This document shows positions 26,284 to 34,517 of a stretch of DNA of 64,000 bases, piece by piece. This DNA comes from Leisingera thetidis (GTDB lineage Bacteria > Pseudomonadota > Alphaproteobacteria > Rhodobacterales > Rhodobacteraceae): the NCBI RefSeq assembly GCF_025857195.1, contig NZ_CP109787.1, positions 3,041,501-3,105,500 of the forward strand, read 5' to 3'. The notes beneath the pieces were generated by a model, which did not search any database, was not told the origin of the DNA, and saw only the letters and a program-made list of their open reading frames with translations. Each line of letters opens with the position of its first letter. The first letter of the stretch is position 1. Position numbers and translations under genes: made by a program.

Positions 26284-27101
26284 AACTGACGTGCTTGCCC
26301 CCGGAGGTTCAATCTCTTCTGAATGAACCGCGTGACATCCTCTTGATCGGGATGTCGGGAATCGGAAAAACGCTCCTTTCGAGCTATTTGAACCAATCCG
26401 GGGCGTGGCACTATGTGTCGGTAGACGCCCAAATCCAAGAGCGGTATTTGCGCGAGCAGATTCTTGATGCCTTCAATGCCGAGGTCAGCAAGGGTGCAAT
26501 GCTGTCCAAGCTGAAAGAACTAGGCATTCTCAGCCTGGACAATGAATTGTGCAAGGACACGCTTGCGCCTTTGACGTCCTATTTGGGGATGCCCGGCAAC
26601 CCGGACAAAGGCGGGATCGAATTCAACGAATATGTGAAACGGCAAAACTTGCATCGGTTGGCTGAACGCACGGCGGTCGAGGACCTTCTTCGGCTAGGTG
26701 CCGATCAGCCAATTCTGGCTGATTCCAGCGGATCGTTCTGCGAATTGTTCACTGCCGGTGACCCCACATTTGCTGCTTTGAAAGACAGGTTCCTTGTGGT
26801 GTCGCTGAGGGAGAACGACGAACTCGTCGAAAACCTGATAGCGAGATATGTTGCGAACCCGAAACCAATTTACTATCCGCCGGACCTGCTTTCTGAATAC
26901 TGGGCTGAGTTTTCGGCTACGGCTGGAAACCGGGACAGGGATGTCGACCCGAGGAAGTTTGCACTCTGGTCGTATAAAAAGTTGGTTTCTGTCAGGCGGA
27001 ACAAGTTTGCGGCACTGGCCAAACACAGTGACATAACAATTAATGCTGCGGACTTGCGATACGCCTATGAGGTCGCGGATGCCGTTTCGGAGGGAAAATG
27101 A
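26280..27101 (+). CDS. P-loop NTPase/kinase of unknown substrate
   Basis: This 273-residue protein has a Walker A motif GMSGIGKT (residues 24-31) after a hydrophobic strand, followed by SYLNQSGAWHYVSVDAQIQERY, a shape resembling shikimate-kinase or adenylate-kinase-type small-molecule kinases. A possible Walker B-like segment is PILADSSGSF. ERTAVEDLLRLG and FLVVSLRENDELVENLIARYV resemble lid and core helices. It overlaps the ThrC-like gene by 4 bp, so the two proteins are made together. It may phosphorylate the hydroxyl group that the PLP enzyme then eliminates. No exact family is recognised. GC content looks lower than in neighbouring genes. Confidence 0.65.
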   Translation: MKLTCLPPEVQSLLNEPRDILLIGMSGIGKTLLSSYLNQSGAWHYVSVDAQIQERYLREQILDAFNAEVSKGAMLSKLKELGILSLDNELCKDTLAPLTSYLGMPGNPDKGGIEFNEYVKRQNLHRLAERTAVEDLLRLGADQPILADSSGSFCELFTAGDPTFAALKDRFLVVSLRENDELVENLIARYVANPKPIYYPPDLLSEYWAEFSATAGNRDRDVDPRKFALWSYKKLVSVRRNKFAALAKHSDITINAADLRYAYEVADAVSEGK

Positions 27102-27102
27102 C

Positions 27103-27849
27103 ATGAGCGGGACTTTTGCATCCGGCAGCGTCGCACTGATCACCGGCGCCAGCAGCGGCATCGGTGCCGCCACCGCGCGGCACTTGGCCGAACGCGGGGC
27201 GCGCGTGATCGGCACCGGACGCAACCGCGACCGATTAGAAGGGCTGGCGGCGGAGCTGGGCGACAGCGGCCTGATGATCGAATTAGACGTGCGCGACGAG
27301 GCCGACGTCACCGCCGCTCTGGCCGGGTTACCCGCACCTTGGCGCGACATCGACATCCTGATTAACAATGCCGGCCATGATGCCGGCGGCTGGCAGGTCT
27401 TTCAGGATCTCGACCGGGCCGCGAGCGACGATGTCATCGACACCAACGTCACCGGCCTGATCCGCATGACCTCGCATATCGTGCCAGGGATGATTGCCCG
27501 AAACCGGGGCCATATCGTCAACATCGGGTCCATCAGTTCATTCTCGCCCTATCAGAAGTCCGCCGTCTACTGCGCCAGCAAATTCGCCGTGGATGGATTC
27601 ACGCAATCGCTGCGAATGGACATGGCCGACACCTTGATCCGGGTCACTCAGATCGACCCGGGCGTTGTGCTGACCGGGTTCTAGCTAAACCGTTACAAGG
27701 GCGATCAGGCCGCAGCGGATGCGTTTGTCGAAAGCTACCCGACCGGGCTGACGCCGGACGATGTGGCACGCTCTATCTGCTTTGCTCTGGAGCAACCTGC
27801 CGGTGTAATGATCGACCAGATTATTTTGGAACCAACGCTCGGCACCTAA
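27103..27849 (+). pseudogene. YdfG-like SDR dehydrogenase interrupted by an in-frame TAG
   Basis: The frame opens 1 nt after the kinase stop with a typical SDR: GASSGIG, ATGRN-like TGRNRDRLEGL, INNAGH, NIGSIS and YCASKFAVDGF. It stops at TAG 27682-27684 (codon 194) after VVLTGF. The same frame then continues without another stop to TAA at 27849, giving LNRYKGDQAAADAF and LTPDDVARSICFAL. Those match the C-terminal part of YdfG-type serine/allo-threonine/3-hydroxy acid dehydrogenases, where TEFS followed by a KGD segment is usual. The TAG thus probably replaced a Ser codon (TCG to TAG). Either the gene is recently inactivated or a shortened 193-residue protein is made. Confidence 0.8.
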
Positions 27850-27958
27850 GCGATGCTGCTTGGGAAATTCAGTTGCTAGTCATTCGAGATCTGGTACTTC
27901 GAGGCATGTTGATAAATCGAAACTCACCGAGTTTGGTGCGCGGTATCTTAGTCTTGCT

Positions 27959-28840
27959 TTAAAACGCACCCGCCGTTAGGCCCGCCACGCCTCTGAGCCA
28001 TCGAAAGAACTGCACCGAGCGGGTTTTGGCTTGTTGCTCTTCTGAAATCTCAAGCCAGTATCCGTTTGGCCCAACCACAGTTGTTGGAGAAATCTGGACA
28101 AGGCTGCCTGCGTTGAGTTCATATTCAATCATATTGCGGTCGACCACGGCGACGCCGACCGAATTTTTGGCTGCCTGAATGGCAAGCTCAAGCGTTGCAA
28201 ATTCCATGGATGTCCCGCTGGGAATATCCGGGTTGTCCGGCTCAAGTGCCAGCCAGTCCTCCCACAAAGGAAAGCGCACACCTTTGTCAAAGACATGCAA
28301 AAGGCAGCTGGCGCGCATGGCCTCACGGTCCTCAAAAAGTGCCGGCGAACAGACGGCAATGTGCTGTTCCACCAGCAGCTGCACATGTTCGGATCCTGCG
28401 GTGGGATGTGCGCCAAATTGAACGACGCAATCCATGCGGATATCAGGCCATGGCTCGGTGTGGACGGCCAATTCAACACCCGGAAACCGTTGTGGGTAGG
28501 ATGACAGGCGCCGTGTCAGCCAACGGGACGCCAAGGTGGGTGGCGCCAGCAGGTTGATTTTATGCCGTTGAAGGGATCCGGTGGCTTCGCCCACGGCGTT
28601 TTCCAGAAGGCCAAATGTCTCGAAAATCCGCTGATGGAAGACCCGGCCCTCTTCCGTCAACGAAATGCTGTTGCCGACCCGATCAAACAGCTTGAGATCC
28701 AATGCATCCTCCAGCGCTCTTATCTGCCTGCTAACAGCGCTCTGGGTGACGCCAAGCTGCTTGGCCGCGCCGGTAACGCTCAGACAGTTGCCAACAACCG
28801 AAAAGGCCCGGAGCGAGGTGAGACTTGGGGAATTATTCAT
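27959..28840 (-). CDS. LysR-family transcriptional regulator (GcvA-like)
   Basis: This protein of about 293 residues has an N-terminal LysR helix-turn-helix (SLTSLRAFSVVGNCLSVTGAAKQLGVTQSAVSRQIRALED) and a substrate-binding domain (LLAPPTLASRWLTRRLSSY, VELAVHTEPWPD, WEDWLALE). Start 28840 puts the HTH at the usual distance from the N-terminus, and an in-frame ATG at 28876 adds 12 residues. It diverges from the aspartase-family gene and the DMSP operon, with a perfect 15-bp inverted repeat at 28906-28939 between them. It probably regulates that operon in response to DMSP or acrylate-derived metabolites, by inference from position. Confidence 0.87.
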   Translation of the reverse strand: MNNSPSLTSLRAFSVVGNCLSVTGAAKQLGVTQSAVSRQIRALEDALDLKLFDRVGNSISLTEEGRVFHQRIFETFGLLENAVGEATGSLQRHKINLLAPPTLASRWLTRRLSSYPQRFPGVELAVHTEPWPDIRMDCVVQFGAHPTAGSEHVQLLVEQHIAVCSPALFEDREAMRASCLLHVFDKGVRFPLWEDWLALEPDNPDIPSGTSMEFATLELAIQAAKNSVGVAVVDRNMIEYELNAGSLVQISPTTVVGPNGYWLEISEEQQAKTRSVQFFRWLRGVAGLTAGAF

Positions 28841-28905
28841 TGGTGCGATGCGCAAGCCACTGTGGGATAGTGCCATGCAACTTAGTCAGTTCTCGCGCCA
28901 ACGTC

Positions 28906-28939
28906 ATTACAAAAAGGAATGCTTATTCCTTTTTGTAAT
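28906..28939. promoter_or_regulatory. perfect 34-bp inverted repeat in the divergent promoter
   Basis: The left arm ATTACAAAAAGGAAT (28906-28920), spacer GCTT and right arm ATTCCTTTTTGTAAT (28925-28939) form a perfect 15-bp inverted repeat. It lies between the LysR gene and the aspartase-family gene. It contains T-N11-A arrangements expected of LysR sites, but its perfect dyad is longer than usual. It could be a LysR operator or a bidirectional hairpin. It has no GC-rich stem core, which argues against a classical terminator. Confidence 0.75.
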
Positions 28940-29001
28940 TTGCCTGAATCCCTGAATTTCACCAAAGACACGCCACGACAGCTCGACACGAGGGAGGCGT
29001 G

Positions 29002-30372
29002 GTGTCCGTGGATCACTTCAGGACGGAGCATGATACCCTTGGCTCGGTATCTGTGCCTGCGAATGCCCGCTATGGCGCTCAAACACAGCGCTCCGCAGAA
29101 CTTTTCCCCTTATTTGGCGCGCAAAAGTTATCTGCTTATCCGCAGTTGATCGAGGCGATGCTGCATGTCAAACGCGCGGCTGCGCAGACCAACGTGTCCA
29201 TCGGAGCCATGCCGGAGGACGTGGGAGAAGCGATCAGCGCGGCCATAGACCATTTGTTGACACAGCCTCTGGAGACGGATTTCCCCATACATTCATTTCA
29301 TGGGGGTGGCGGAATCGGCATCAACATGAACGTCAACGAAGTGCTGGCCAATCTCGCCAACCATCAGCGATTTGGCACGTCTTTTGGCAGCAACGCACCG
29401 CTGCATCCGAATGATCACCTTAACCTCAATCATTCCACCAGCGACTGCCTGTCAACCGCCTGCCACATCGCGGCCCGTGCCGCCTGGGCGGGGCTGGAAA
29501 CCGAGCTGCTGGGGCTGGTGGATGACCTCGGTCAGAGCGCGGCCCGGATGGGAGACCAGCCCAAACTGGCACGCACCTGCCTGCAGGATGCGGTGGATAT
29601 TCGCGCCGGGGACTATTTCGGCGGGGTTGCGCATAATCTGCGCAAGCTGACGGCGCGCGCCGGCGCAGACGCCAGCGATCTGGCAGCCGTGAACCTGGGC
29701 GGCAATATCATCGGGCGGTCTGATGATTGTGACCCGGATTTCTTCAATCAGGTCATCCATCAGTTGAATACGGTTCTGGAACAGGCAGGCCTGGCCCATG
29801 ATCTGCGCCGCACCGACAATCTGTTTGCCGCGTCGCAAGCTCATGATCCGCTGCAAAACCTGGTGTCCTCGCTGGAACAGATCGCCCGGACGCTTATCCG
29901 GTTTGGCGGGGATCTGCGGCTGATGGCGTCAGGGCCCAATGCAGGCTTTGGCGAAATCCGCCTGCCGGTAAAGCAGCCCGGCTCATCGGCCATTCCGGGC
30001 AAGATCAATCCGACGGTCCCCGAATTCACTATGCAATGCGCCATGATGGCCTGTGGCCGTGCGGCGACGGTGCGCATGACCCAGGATCACGGGGAACTGG
30101 ATTACAACCCGTGGCAGATGCTGGTCGTGATCGCCCTGCTTGACATGATTGCCCTGTTGCAGAGCGGGGTGTCCTCGCTGCGCCGCAACTGTGTACAGGG
30201 GCTGGAATTGAACTCCCAGCGCAACACCGAAAATGCGCAAGGGCTGGGCCCGAGCCTCATGCAGGTCAAACGCAAATATGGCTACAGCCGTGCCTCGGCC
30301 GTAGCGAAACAGGCCGCGGGCGATGTGTCCATCGTTCGCGCAGCTCTTTCCGGAATAGAGGAAGTACAATGA
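29002..30372 (+). CDS. aspartase/fumarase-superfamily lyase
   Basis: This lyase of about 456 residues carries the superfamily signature GSSAIPGKINPTVPE, the N-terminal TLGSVSVPANARYGAQTQRS, and HPNDHLNLNHSTSD, which resembles the NxxxSxND region of class II fumarases and aspartases. Enzymes of this group add or remove ammonia or water across a fumarate-like double bond. AGGGAGG at 28991-28997 precedes GTG codons at 28999, 29002 and 29008. 29002 has the most usual spacing, while 29008 (starting at the DHFRTEHDTLG segment) best fits the family N-terminus. It is first of the operon leading to dddP. Its substrate in DMSP or acrylate metabolism is not established. Confidence 0.82.
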   Translation: MSVDHFRTEHDTLGSVSVPANARYGAQTQRSAELFPLFGAQKLSAYPQLIEAMLHVKRAAAQTNVSIGAMPEDVGEAISAAIDHLLTQPLETDFPIHSFHGGGGIGINMNVNEVLANLANHQRFGTSFGSNAPLHPNDHLNLNHSTSDCLSTACHIAARAAWAGLETELLGLVDDLGQSAARMGDQPKLARTCLQDAVDIRAGDYFGGVAHNLRKLTARAGADASDLAAVNLGGNIIGRSDDCDPDFFNQVIHQLNTVLEQAGLAHDLRRTDNLFAASQAHDPLQNLVSSLEQIARTLIRFGGDLRLMASGPNAGFGEIRLPVKQPGSSAIPGKINPTVPEFTMQCAMMACGRAATVRMTQDHGELDYNPWQMLVVIALLDMIALLQSGVSSLRRNCVQGLELNSQRNTENAQGLGPSLMQVKRKYGYSRASAVAKQAAGDVSIVRAALSGIEEVQ

Positions 30373-31862
30373 CACTCGAAGCAGATCTGAGCTGGGCCAA
30401 AACCTGGCTAAAGGCAGAAAAGAAGCAGTATATCAACGGCCAGTGGGTGGCCGGTGCAGGTCAGGCTTGGGATGTGAAGAACCCCGCCACAGGCGAAACC
30501 CTCAGCACCATCGCGCTGGCCGATGCGGGTCAGGCGGATGCCGCCGCAGCTGCCGCCCACCGCTGCCATCAAAGCGATGTCTGGAGCCGCAAGACCACCC
30601 GCAAACAACGCGCCGATGTGCTCAATACCATCGCCCGGCTGATCCGCGAGAACACGCAAAAGCTGGCTATTCTGGAAAGCCTGCCGAACGGCAAGCTGCT
30701 GTCCGAGGCCATGGTGGACGACATCCCGACCTGCGCCGAGATCTTCGAATACTACGCCGGCTGGACCGACAAGTTCTACGGTGAGGTCTCGCCGGTTGAA
30801 GACGGGTTTCTGAACTTCACCAACAAGGAACCCGTGGGCGTCTGCGCCCTGATCGCACCGTGGAACTTTCCGCTCTATCAGGCCAGCCTGAAAATCGCGC
30901 CTGCGCTGGCCATGGGCAACACGGTGGTGATGAAACCCTCCGAATACACGCCGCTGGCCACGCAATTTCTGTTCGAACTGATCGACCGAGAGCTTGACCT
31001 GCCCGCCGGGCTCTTGAACCTGCTGGTTTGTGACGGGCCGGTGGCCAACCACCTGACGGTCAGCCGCGACGTCCACAAGGTGTCCTTTACCGGCAGCACC
31101 AATGTGGGCCGTCAGATCGTGCAGAACTCGGGTCAGTCTAACCTTAAGGCAGTGACCCTGGAACTGGGCGGCAAATCGCCTTGCATCATCTTCGACGACA
31201 CGCCGGATCTGGACGCAGCGATCGACCGCGCCTTTACCGTCATGTTCTCGCACAAGGGCGAGAAATGCTCCGAGCCGACCCGCTTCCTGATCCAGAAAGG
31301 CAGCTATGACTATGTCATGAGCCGCCTGATCGAGAAGGCCGAGGCGGTGCGCTGCGGCGATCCGCTGTCCGCAGATGCGCAACAGGGCCCGCAATGCAAC
31401 GCGGCACAGTTCAAGCGCATCATGGATTACATCGAAATCGGCAAAGGTGAAGCCGAACTGGTCGCTGGCGGTCATGCGGATCAGCAAGGTGACAACGCCA
31501 ACGGCCTGTTCATCCGCCCGACAATTTTTGCGAATGTGCCAGGTTCCGCACGCATTGCTCAGGAGGAAATCTTCGGGCCGGTTCTGTCCTGTACGCCTTT
31601 TGATACCGCCGAAGAGGCGCTGACCCTGGCAAATGACACCACCTATGGCCTGGCCGCCGGGGTCTATACCGCCAACATCAACGTGGCGCACCAAATGGCG
31701 GATCGCTTGGATGCGGGCATGATCTTTGTGAACCGCTATGGCTGTTACGGCCTGTCCAGCCCGTTCGGCGGATTCAAGGAAAGCGGCTGGGGCAAGGAAA
31801 TGGCCATCCATTCGCTGAGTTCCTACACCAAAACCAAAGGGGTCTGGATCGCCTACGGGTGA
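30369..31862 (+). CDS. NAD(P)-dependent aldehyde dehydrogenase
   Basis: This 497-residue ALDH-superfamily enzyme shows APWNFPLYQASLKIAPALAMGN, the nucleotide-site FTGSTNVGRQI, catalytic Glu in LELGGKSP, nucleophile Cys in HKGEKCSEPTR and EEIFGPVLS. It begins at an ATGA overlap with the lyase gene, so they are co-translated. In the DMSP context it could oxidise malonate semialdehyde, 3-hydroxypropionaldehyde or betaine aldehyde. The sequence alone does not choose among these, and the residues around Cys differ from the common GQVC motif. Confidence 0.9.
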   Translation: MTLEADLSWAKTWLKAEKKQYINGQWVAGAGQAWDVKNPATGETLSTIALADAGQADAAAAAAHRCHQSDVWSRKTTRKQRADVLNTIARLIRENTQKLAILESLPNGKLLSEAMVDDIPTCAEIFEYYAGWTDKFYGEVSPVEDGFLNFTNKEPVGVCALIAPWNFPLYQASLKIAPALAMGNTVVMKPSEYTPLATQFLFELIDRELDLPAGLLNLLVCDGPVANHLTVSRDVHKVSFTGSTNVGRQIVQNSGQSNLKAVTLELGGKSPCIIFDDTPDLDAAIDRAFTVMFSHKGEKCSEPTRFLIQKGSYDYVMSRLIEKAEAVRCGDPLSADAQQGPQCNAAQFKRIMDYIEIGKGEAELVAGGHADQQGDNANGLFIRPTIFANVPGSARIAQEEIFGPVLSCTPFDTAEEALTLANDTTYGLAAGVYTANINVAHQMADRLDAGMIFVNRYGCYGLSSPFGGFKESGWGKEMAIHSLSSYTKTKGVWIAYG

Positions 31863-31913
31863 TCCTTCTCCAACCTCTCCACCATCAATTCATTCACTAG
31901 GAAAGACTGTAGA

Positions 31914-33011
31914 ATGAAATACACACGCCTTGGCAATTCGGGCCTGCGCGTCTCTCGGCTGTGCCTTGGAACAATGAACATGGGTTCCAAGGATTGGAAG
32001 CCGTGGATCTTTGACGAAGCCGAAAGCGAGCCGCTGATCGGCCACGCACTGGACAACGGGATCAACTTTGTCGATCTGGCGGACTTTTACTCGGCGGGCG
32101 AAGGCGAAGCTGTGGTGGGCAATATCCTGCGCCGCCTGGCGCGCCGGGATGAGCTGATCCTGACAACCAAACTGGGCTACCAGATCGGTCAGGACGTGAA
32201 CTCTTACGGAACGTCGCGCAAGCATATCCTCGATGCCATCAATGGCTCACTGCAGCGTTTGAAGATGGACTACATCGATATCTACATGCTGCATTACTTC
32301 GACACCGAAACCCCGGTCGAAGAAACCATGGAAGCCCTGAACGACGTCGTACGCAGCGGTAAGGCGCGTTACATCGGCGTGTCGACCATGTACACATGGC
32401 AATTCGCCAAGATCCTGAATGTCTGCGAAAAAAATGGCTGGACCAAGCCGGTCAACATGCAGCTTCAGCTGAATTGCGCCTACCGTGAAGAAGAGCGCGA
32501 AATGATCCCCTACTGCATGGATCAGGGGATTGGTGTGTCGTCCTTCAGCCCGCTGGCGCGGGGCACCCTGGCCAATGATCCCAACTCGACCCGCAACAAG
32601 ACCGACTTCTTTACCGCGCAGATGTACAATGACCAGGCGTCCTATGACATCGCCTGTTCCGTGCAGCGTGTGGCCGAGGCCAAAGGCATCACTTCCTCGC
32701 AGGTGGCGCAGGCCTGGGTTCTGCGCAAGCCAGAGATTTCGTCGATGCTGGTCGGTGCGGACAGTGTTGCCCAACTCGACACTGCCTTTGCGGCGCTTGA
32801 GACAGAACTCGATGCAGAGGATTTGCACGAGATCGAACGCAACTACACGCCCTGTGACCTGATCAACGACTACACAGCAGAAAAGCGCACCCCGCGCACC
32901 CCGCGTGCAGCCATCGGCAAATATGCCGGCCAGACACCGGAAAACCACGACCTGAGCATCCCGAGTACGGCCATCGGCCAATACTCGGATCAGGCGGCAA
33001 ACGTGGCTTGA
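31914..33011 (+). CDS. aldo/keto reductase
   Basis: This 365-residue TIM-barrel AKR starts MKYTRLGNSGLRVSRLCLGTMNMG and contains NFVDLADFYSAGEGE (Asp and Tyr of the tetrad), TTKLGY (Lys), MLHYFD (His position), and the NADPH-site segments ISSMLVGADSVAQLD. Such enzymes reduce aldehydes or ketones with NADPH. The C-terminus is extended by about 40 residues with a loose repeat (PRAAIGKYAGQ and PSTAIGQYSDQ), which is unusual. It sits between the aldehyde dehydrogenase gene and dddP. Its function in DMSP catabolism is unproven. Confidence 0.88.
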   Translation: MKYTRLGNSGLRVSRLCLGTMNMGSKDWKPWIFDEAESEPLIGHALDNGINFVDLADFYSAGEGEAVVGNILRRLARRDELILTTKLGYQIGQDVNSYGTSRKHILDAINGSLQRLKMDYIDIYMLHYFDTETPVEETMEALNDVVRSGKARYIGVSTMYTWQFAKILNVCEKNGWTKPVNMQLQLNCAYREEEREMIPYCMDQGIGVSSFSPLARGTLANDPNSTRNKTDFFTAQMYNDQASYDIACSVQRVAEAKGITSSQVAQAWVLRKPEISSMLVGADSVAQLDTAFAALETELDAEDLHEIERNYTPCDLINDYTAEKRTPRTPRAAIGKYAGQTPENHDLSIPSTAIGQYSDQAANVA

Positions 33012-33084
33012 TCCACTGCCCGCGTGCCTCAAGCACGCGGGCATGTTTTCGCATGTCTCCAAGCTTCTGAAAGGGATGCACAGA

Positions 33085-34422
33085 ATGAACACGCATTACA
33101 GGGATCACCGGAAGATCGACCCAAGCCAGGGCGCACGCCTTGGCGACGGGACGGAAAATGACGGCAACCGGGTCGAGATCGGACCAACCGCGCTCGCCCA
33201 TGCCGAATGGCGCGAGGCGGGTCTGGAACTGCCTGACCTGGCCGAGATGCGCAAAGCCCGCCATAAGCGCCTGACCGACGCCATCGTCGCGCGCGGCTAT
33301 GGCGGCCTTCTGATGTTCGACCCTTTGAACATCCGCTACGCAACCGACACGACGAACATGCAATTGTGGAACACCCACAACCCGTTCCGGGCCTGCCTGC
33401 TCTGCGCCGACGGTTACATGGTTATCTGGGACTACAAGAACGCGCCGTTCCTGGCCGAGTATAATCCGCTTGTCCGCGAGAGCCGGTCCGGCGCGGACAT
33501 GTTCTATTTCGCACGCGGCGACCGGATCGGCCCGGCGGCCGACGCCTTCGCCGCCGAGGTGGCGGACCTGCTTGCCACCCACGCACCGGGCCATACTCAG
33601 ATCGGCATCGACAAGATCCAGCCTGCCGGATTGGACGCGATCCGCCGCGCGGGGTTGGAGTATCGCGACGGCGAGGAAGTCACCGAACGCACGCGGGGAA
33701 TCAAGACCGAGCACGAGTTGCGCGCCATGCGCTGCGCCATCCATTCCTGCGAACGCGCCATGGCCGCAATGGAAGACTTCGCGCGCACGGAGATTCCGAA
33801 CGGCGGGGTGACCGAAGACGACGTCTGGGCCGTGCTGCATGCCGAAAACATCAAACGTGGCGGCGAATGGATCGAAACACGGCTGCTCACCTCGGGGCCG
33901 CGCACAAACCCCTGGTTCCAGGAATGCGGGCCTCGGGTCATCTCCGAGAATGAGATCCTCGCATTCGATACTGATCTGATCGGACCTTACGGCATCTGCG
34001 CTGACCTCAGCCGCACATGGTGGATCGGCGACGACCTGGCGCCGGCCCATATGCGCGAGAGCTATGCCGAGGCCGTCGAACACATCCGCTACAACACGGC
34101 GCTCCTGCAGCCTGGCCTCCACATGGAGGACCTGACCCGCTCATTGCATGTGCTGCAGGACAAGTATCAGGCGCTCAAATACTCCTCGCCGATGCACGGG
34201 GTGGGGATGTGCGATGAGTGGCCTCTGATCGCCTATCCCGACCGTCTGGTGGAAGGTGCCTTCGACGCCGTTCTCGAGCCCGGCCTGACGCTGTGTGTCG
34301 AGGCGCTGGTGGGCGAGGTCGGCGGGGACCACATGGTCAAGCTGGAGGATCAGGGCGTGGTGACCGGCAGCGGGTTCGAGACGATCTCAACCTATCCGCT
34401 CGACGCGCGCCTGATGGGCTGA
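33085..34422 (+). CDS. dddP: DMSP lyase DddP (M24-peptidase fold)
   Basis: This 445-residue M24-fold protein cleaves dimethylsulfoniopropionate to dimethyl sulfide and acrylate. Counting from MNTHYRDHRKIDPS at 33085 puts the metal ligands exactly at the numbering known for DddP: D295 and D297 (FDTDLIG), D307 (CADLSRTWW), H371 (MHGVG), E406 (CVEAL) and E421 (LEDQ). Other DddP-type segments are DPLNIRYATDTTNMQLWNTH and NIKRGGEWIETRL. The length equals characterised roseobacter DddP. The start at 33085 has AAAGGGA upstream, and an in-frame ATG at 33043 lacks support. It is followed by a BCCT carrier gene that could import DMSP. Confidence 0.95.
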   Translation: MNTHYRDHRKIDPSQGARLGDGTENDGNRVEIGPTALAHAEWREAGLELPDLAEMRKARHKRLTDAIVARGYGGLLMFDPLNIRYATDTTNMQLWNTHNPFRACLLCADGYMVIWDYKNAPFLAEYNPLVRESRSGADMFYFARGDRIGPAADAFAAEVADLLATHAPGHTQIGIDKIQPAGLDAIRRAGLEYRDGEEVTERTRGIKTEHELRAMRCAIHSCERAMAAMEDFARTEIPNGGVTEDDVWAVLHAENIKRGGEWIETRLLTSGPRTNPWFQECGPRVISENEILAFDTDLIGPYGICADLSRTWWIGDDLAPAHMRESYAEAVEHIRYNTALLQPGLHMEDLTRSLHVLQDKYQALKYSSPMHGVGMCDEWPLIAYPDRLVEGAFDAVLEPGLTLCVEALVGEVGGDHMVKLEDQGVVTGSGFETISTYPLDARLMG

Positions 34423-34517
34423 GCAACCCAGTCAGAATTTGCAATGCGCAAATCCCGCCAGCAAACCCCAAACACAGTCTGCTGGCGGAACAGTTTTCAC
34501 AAACCAGGGAGGAAAGT

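Noticed and set aside
27682..27684. Amber codon read as pyrrolysine
   Set aside because: The protein is an SDR, the expected residue is Ser, the nearby MttB homologue is of the non-pyrrolysine type, and no pyl genes are seen.
30408..31811. 467-codon frame antisense to the aldehyde dehydrogenase
   Set aside because: Shadow frame of a clear ALDH gene.
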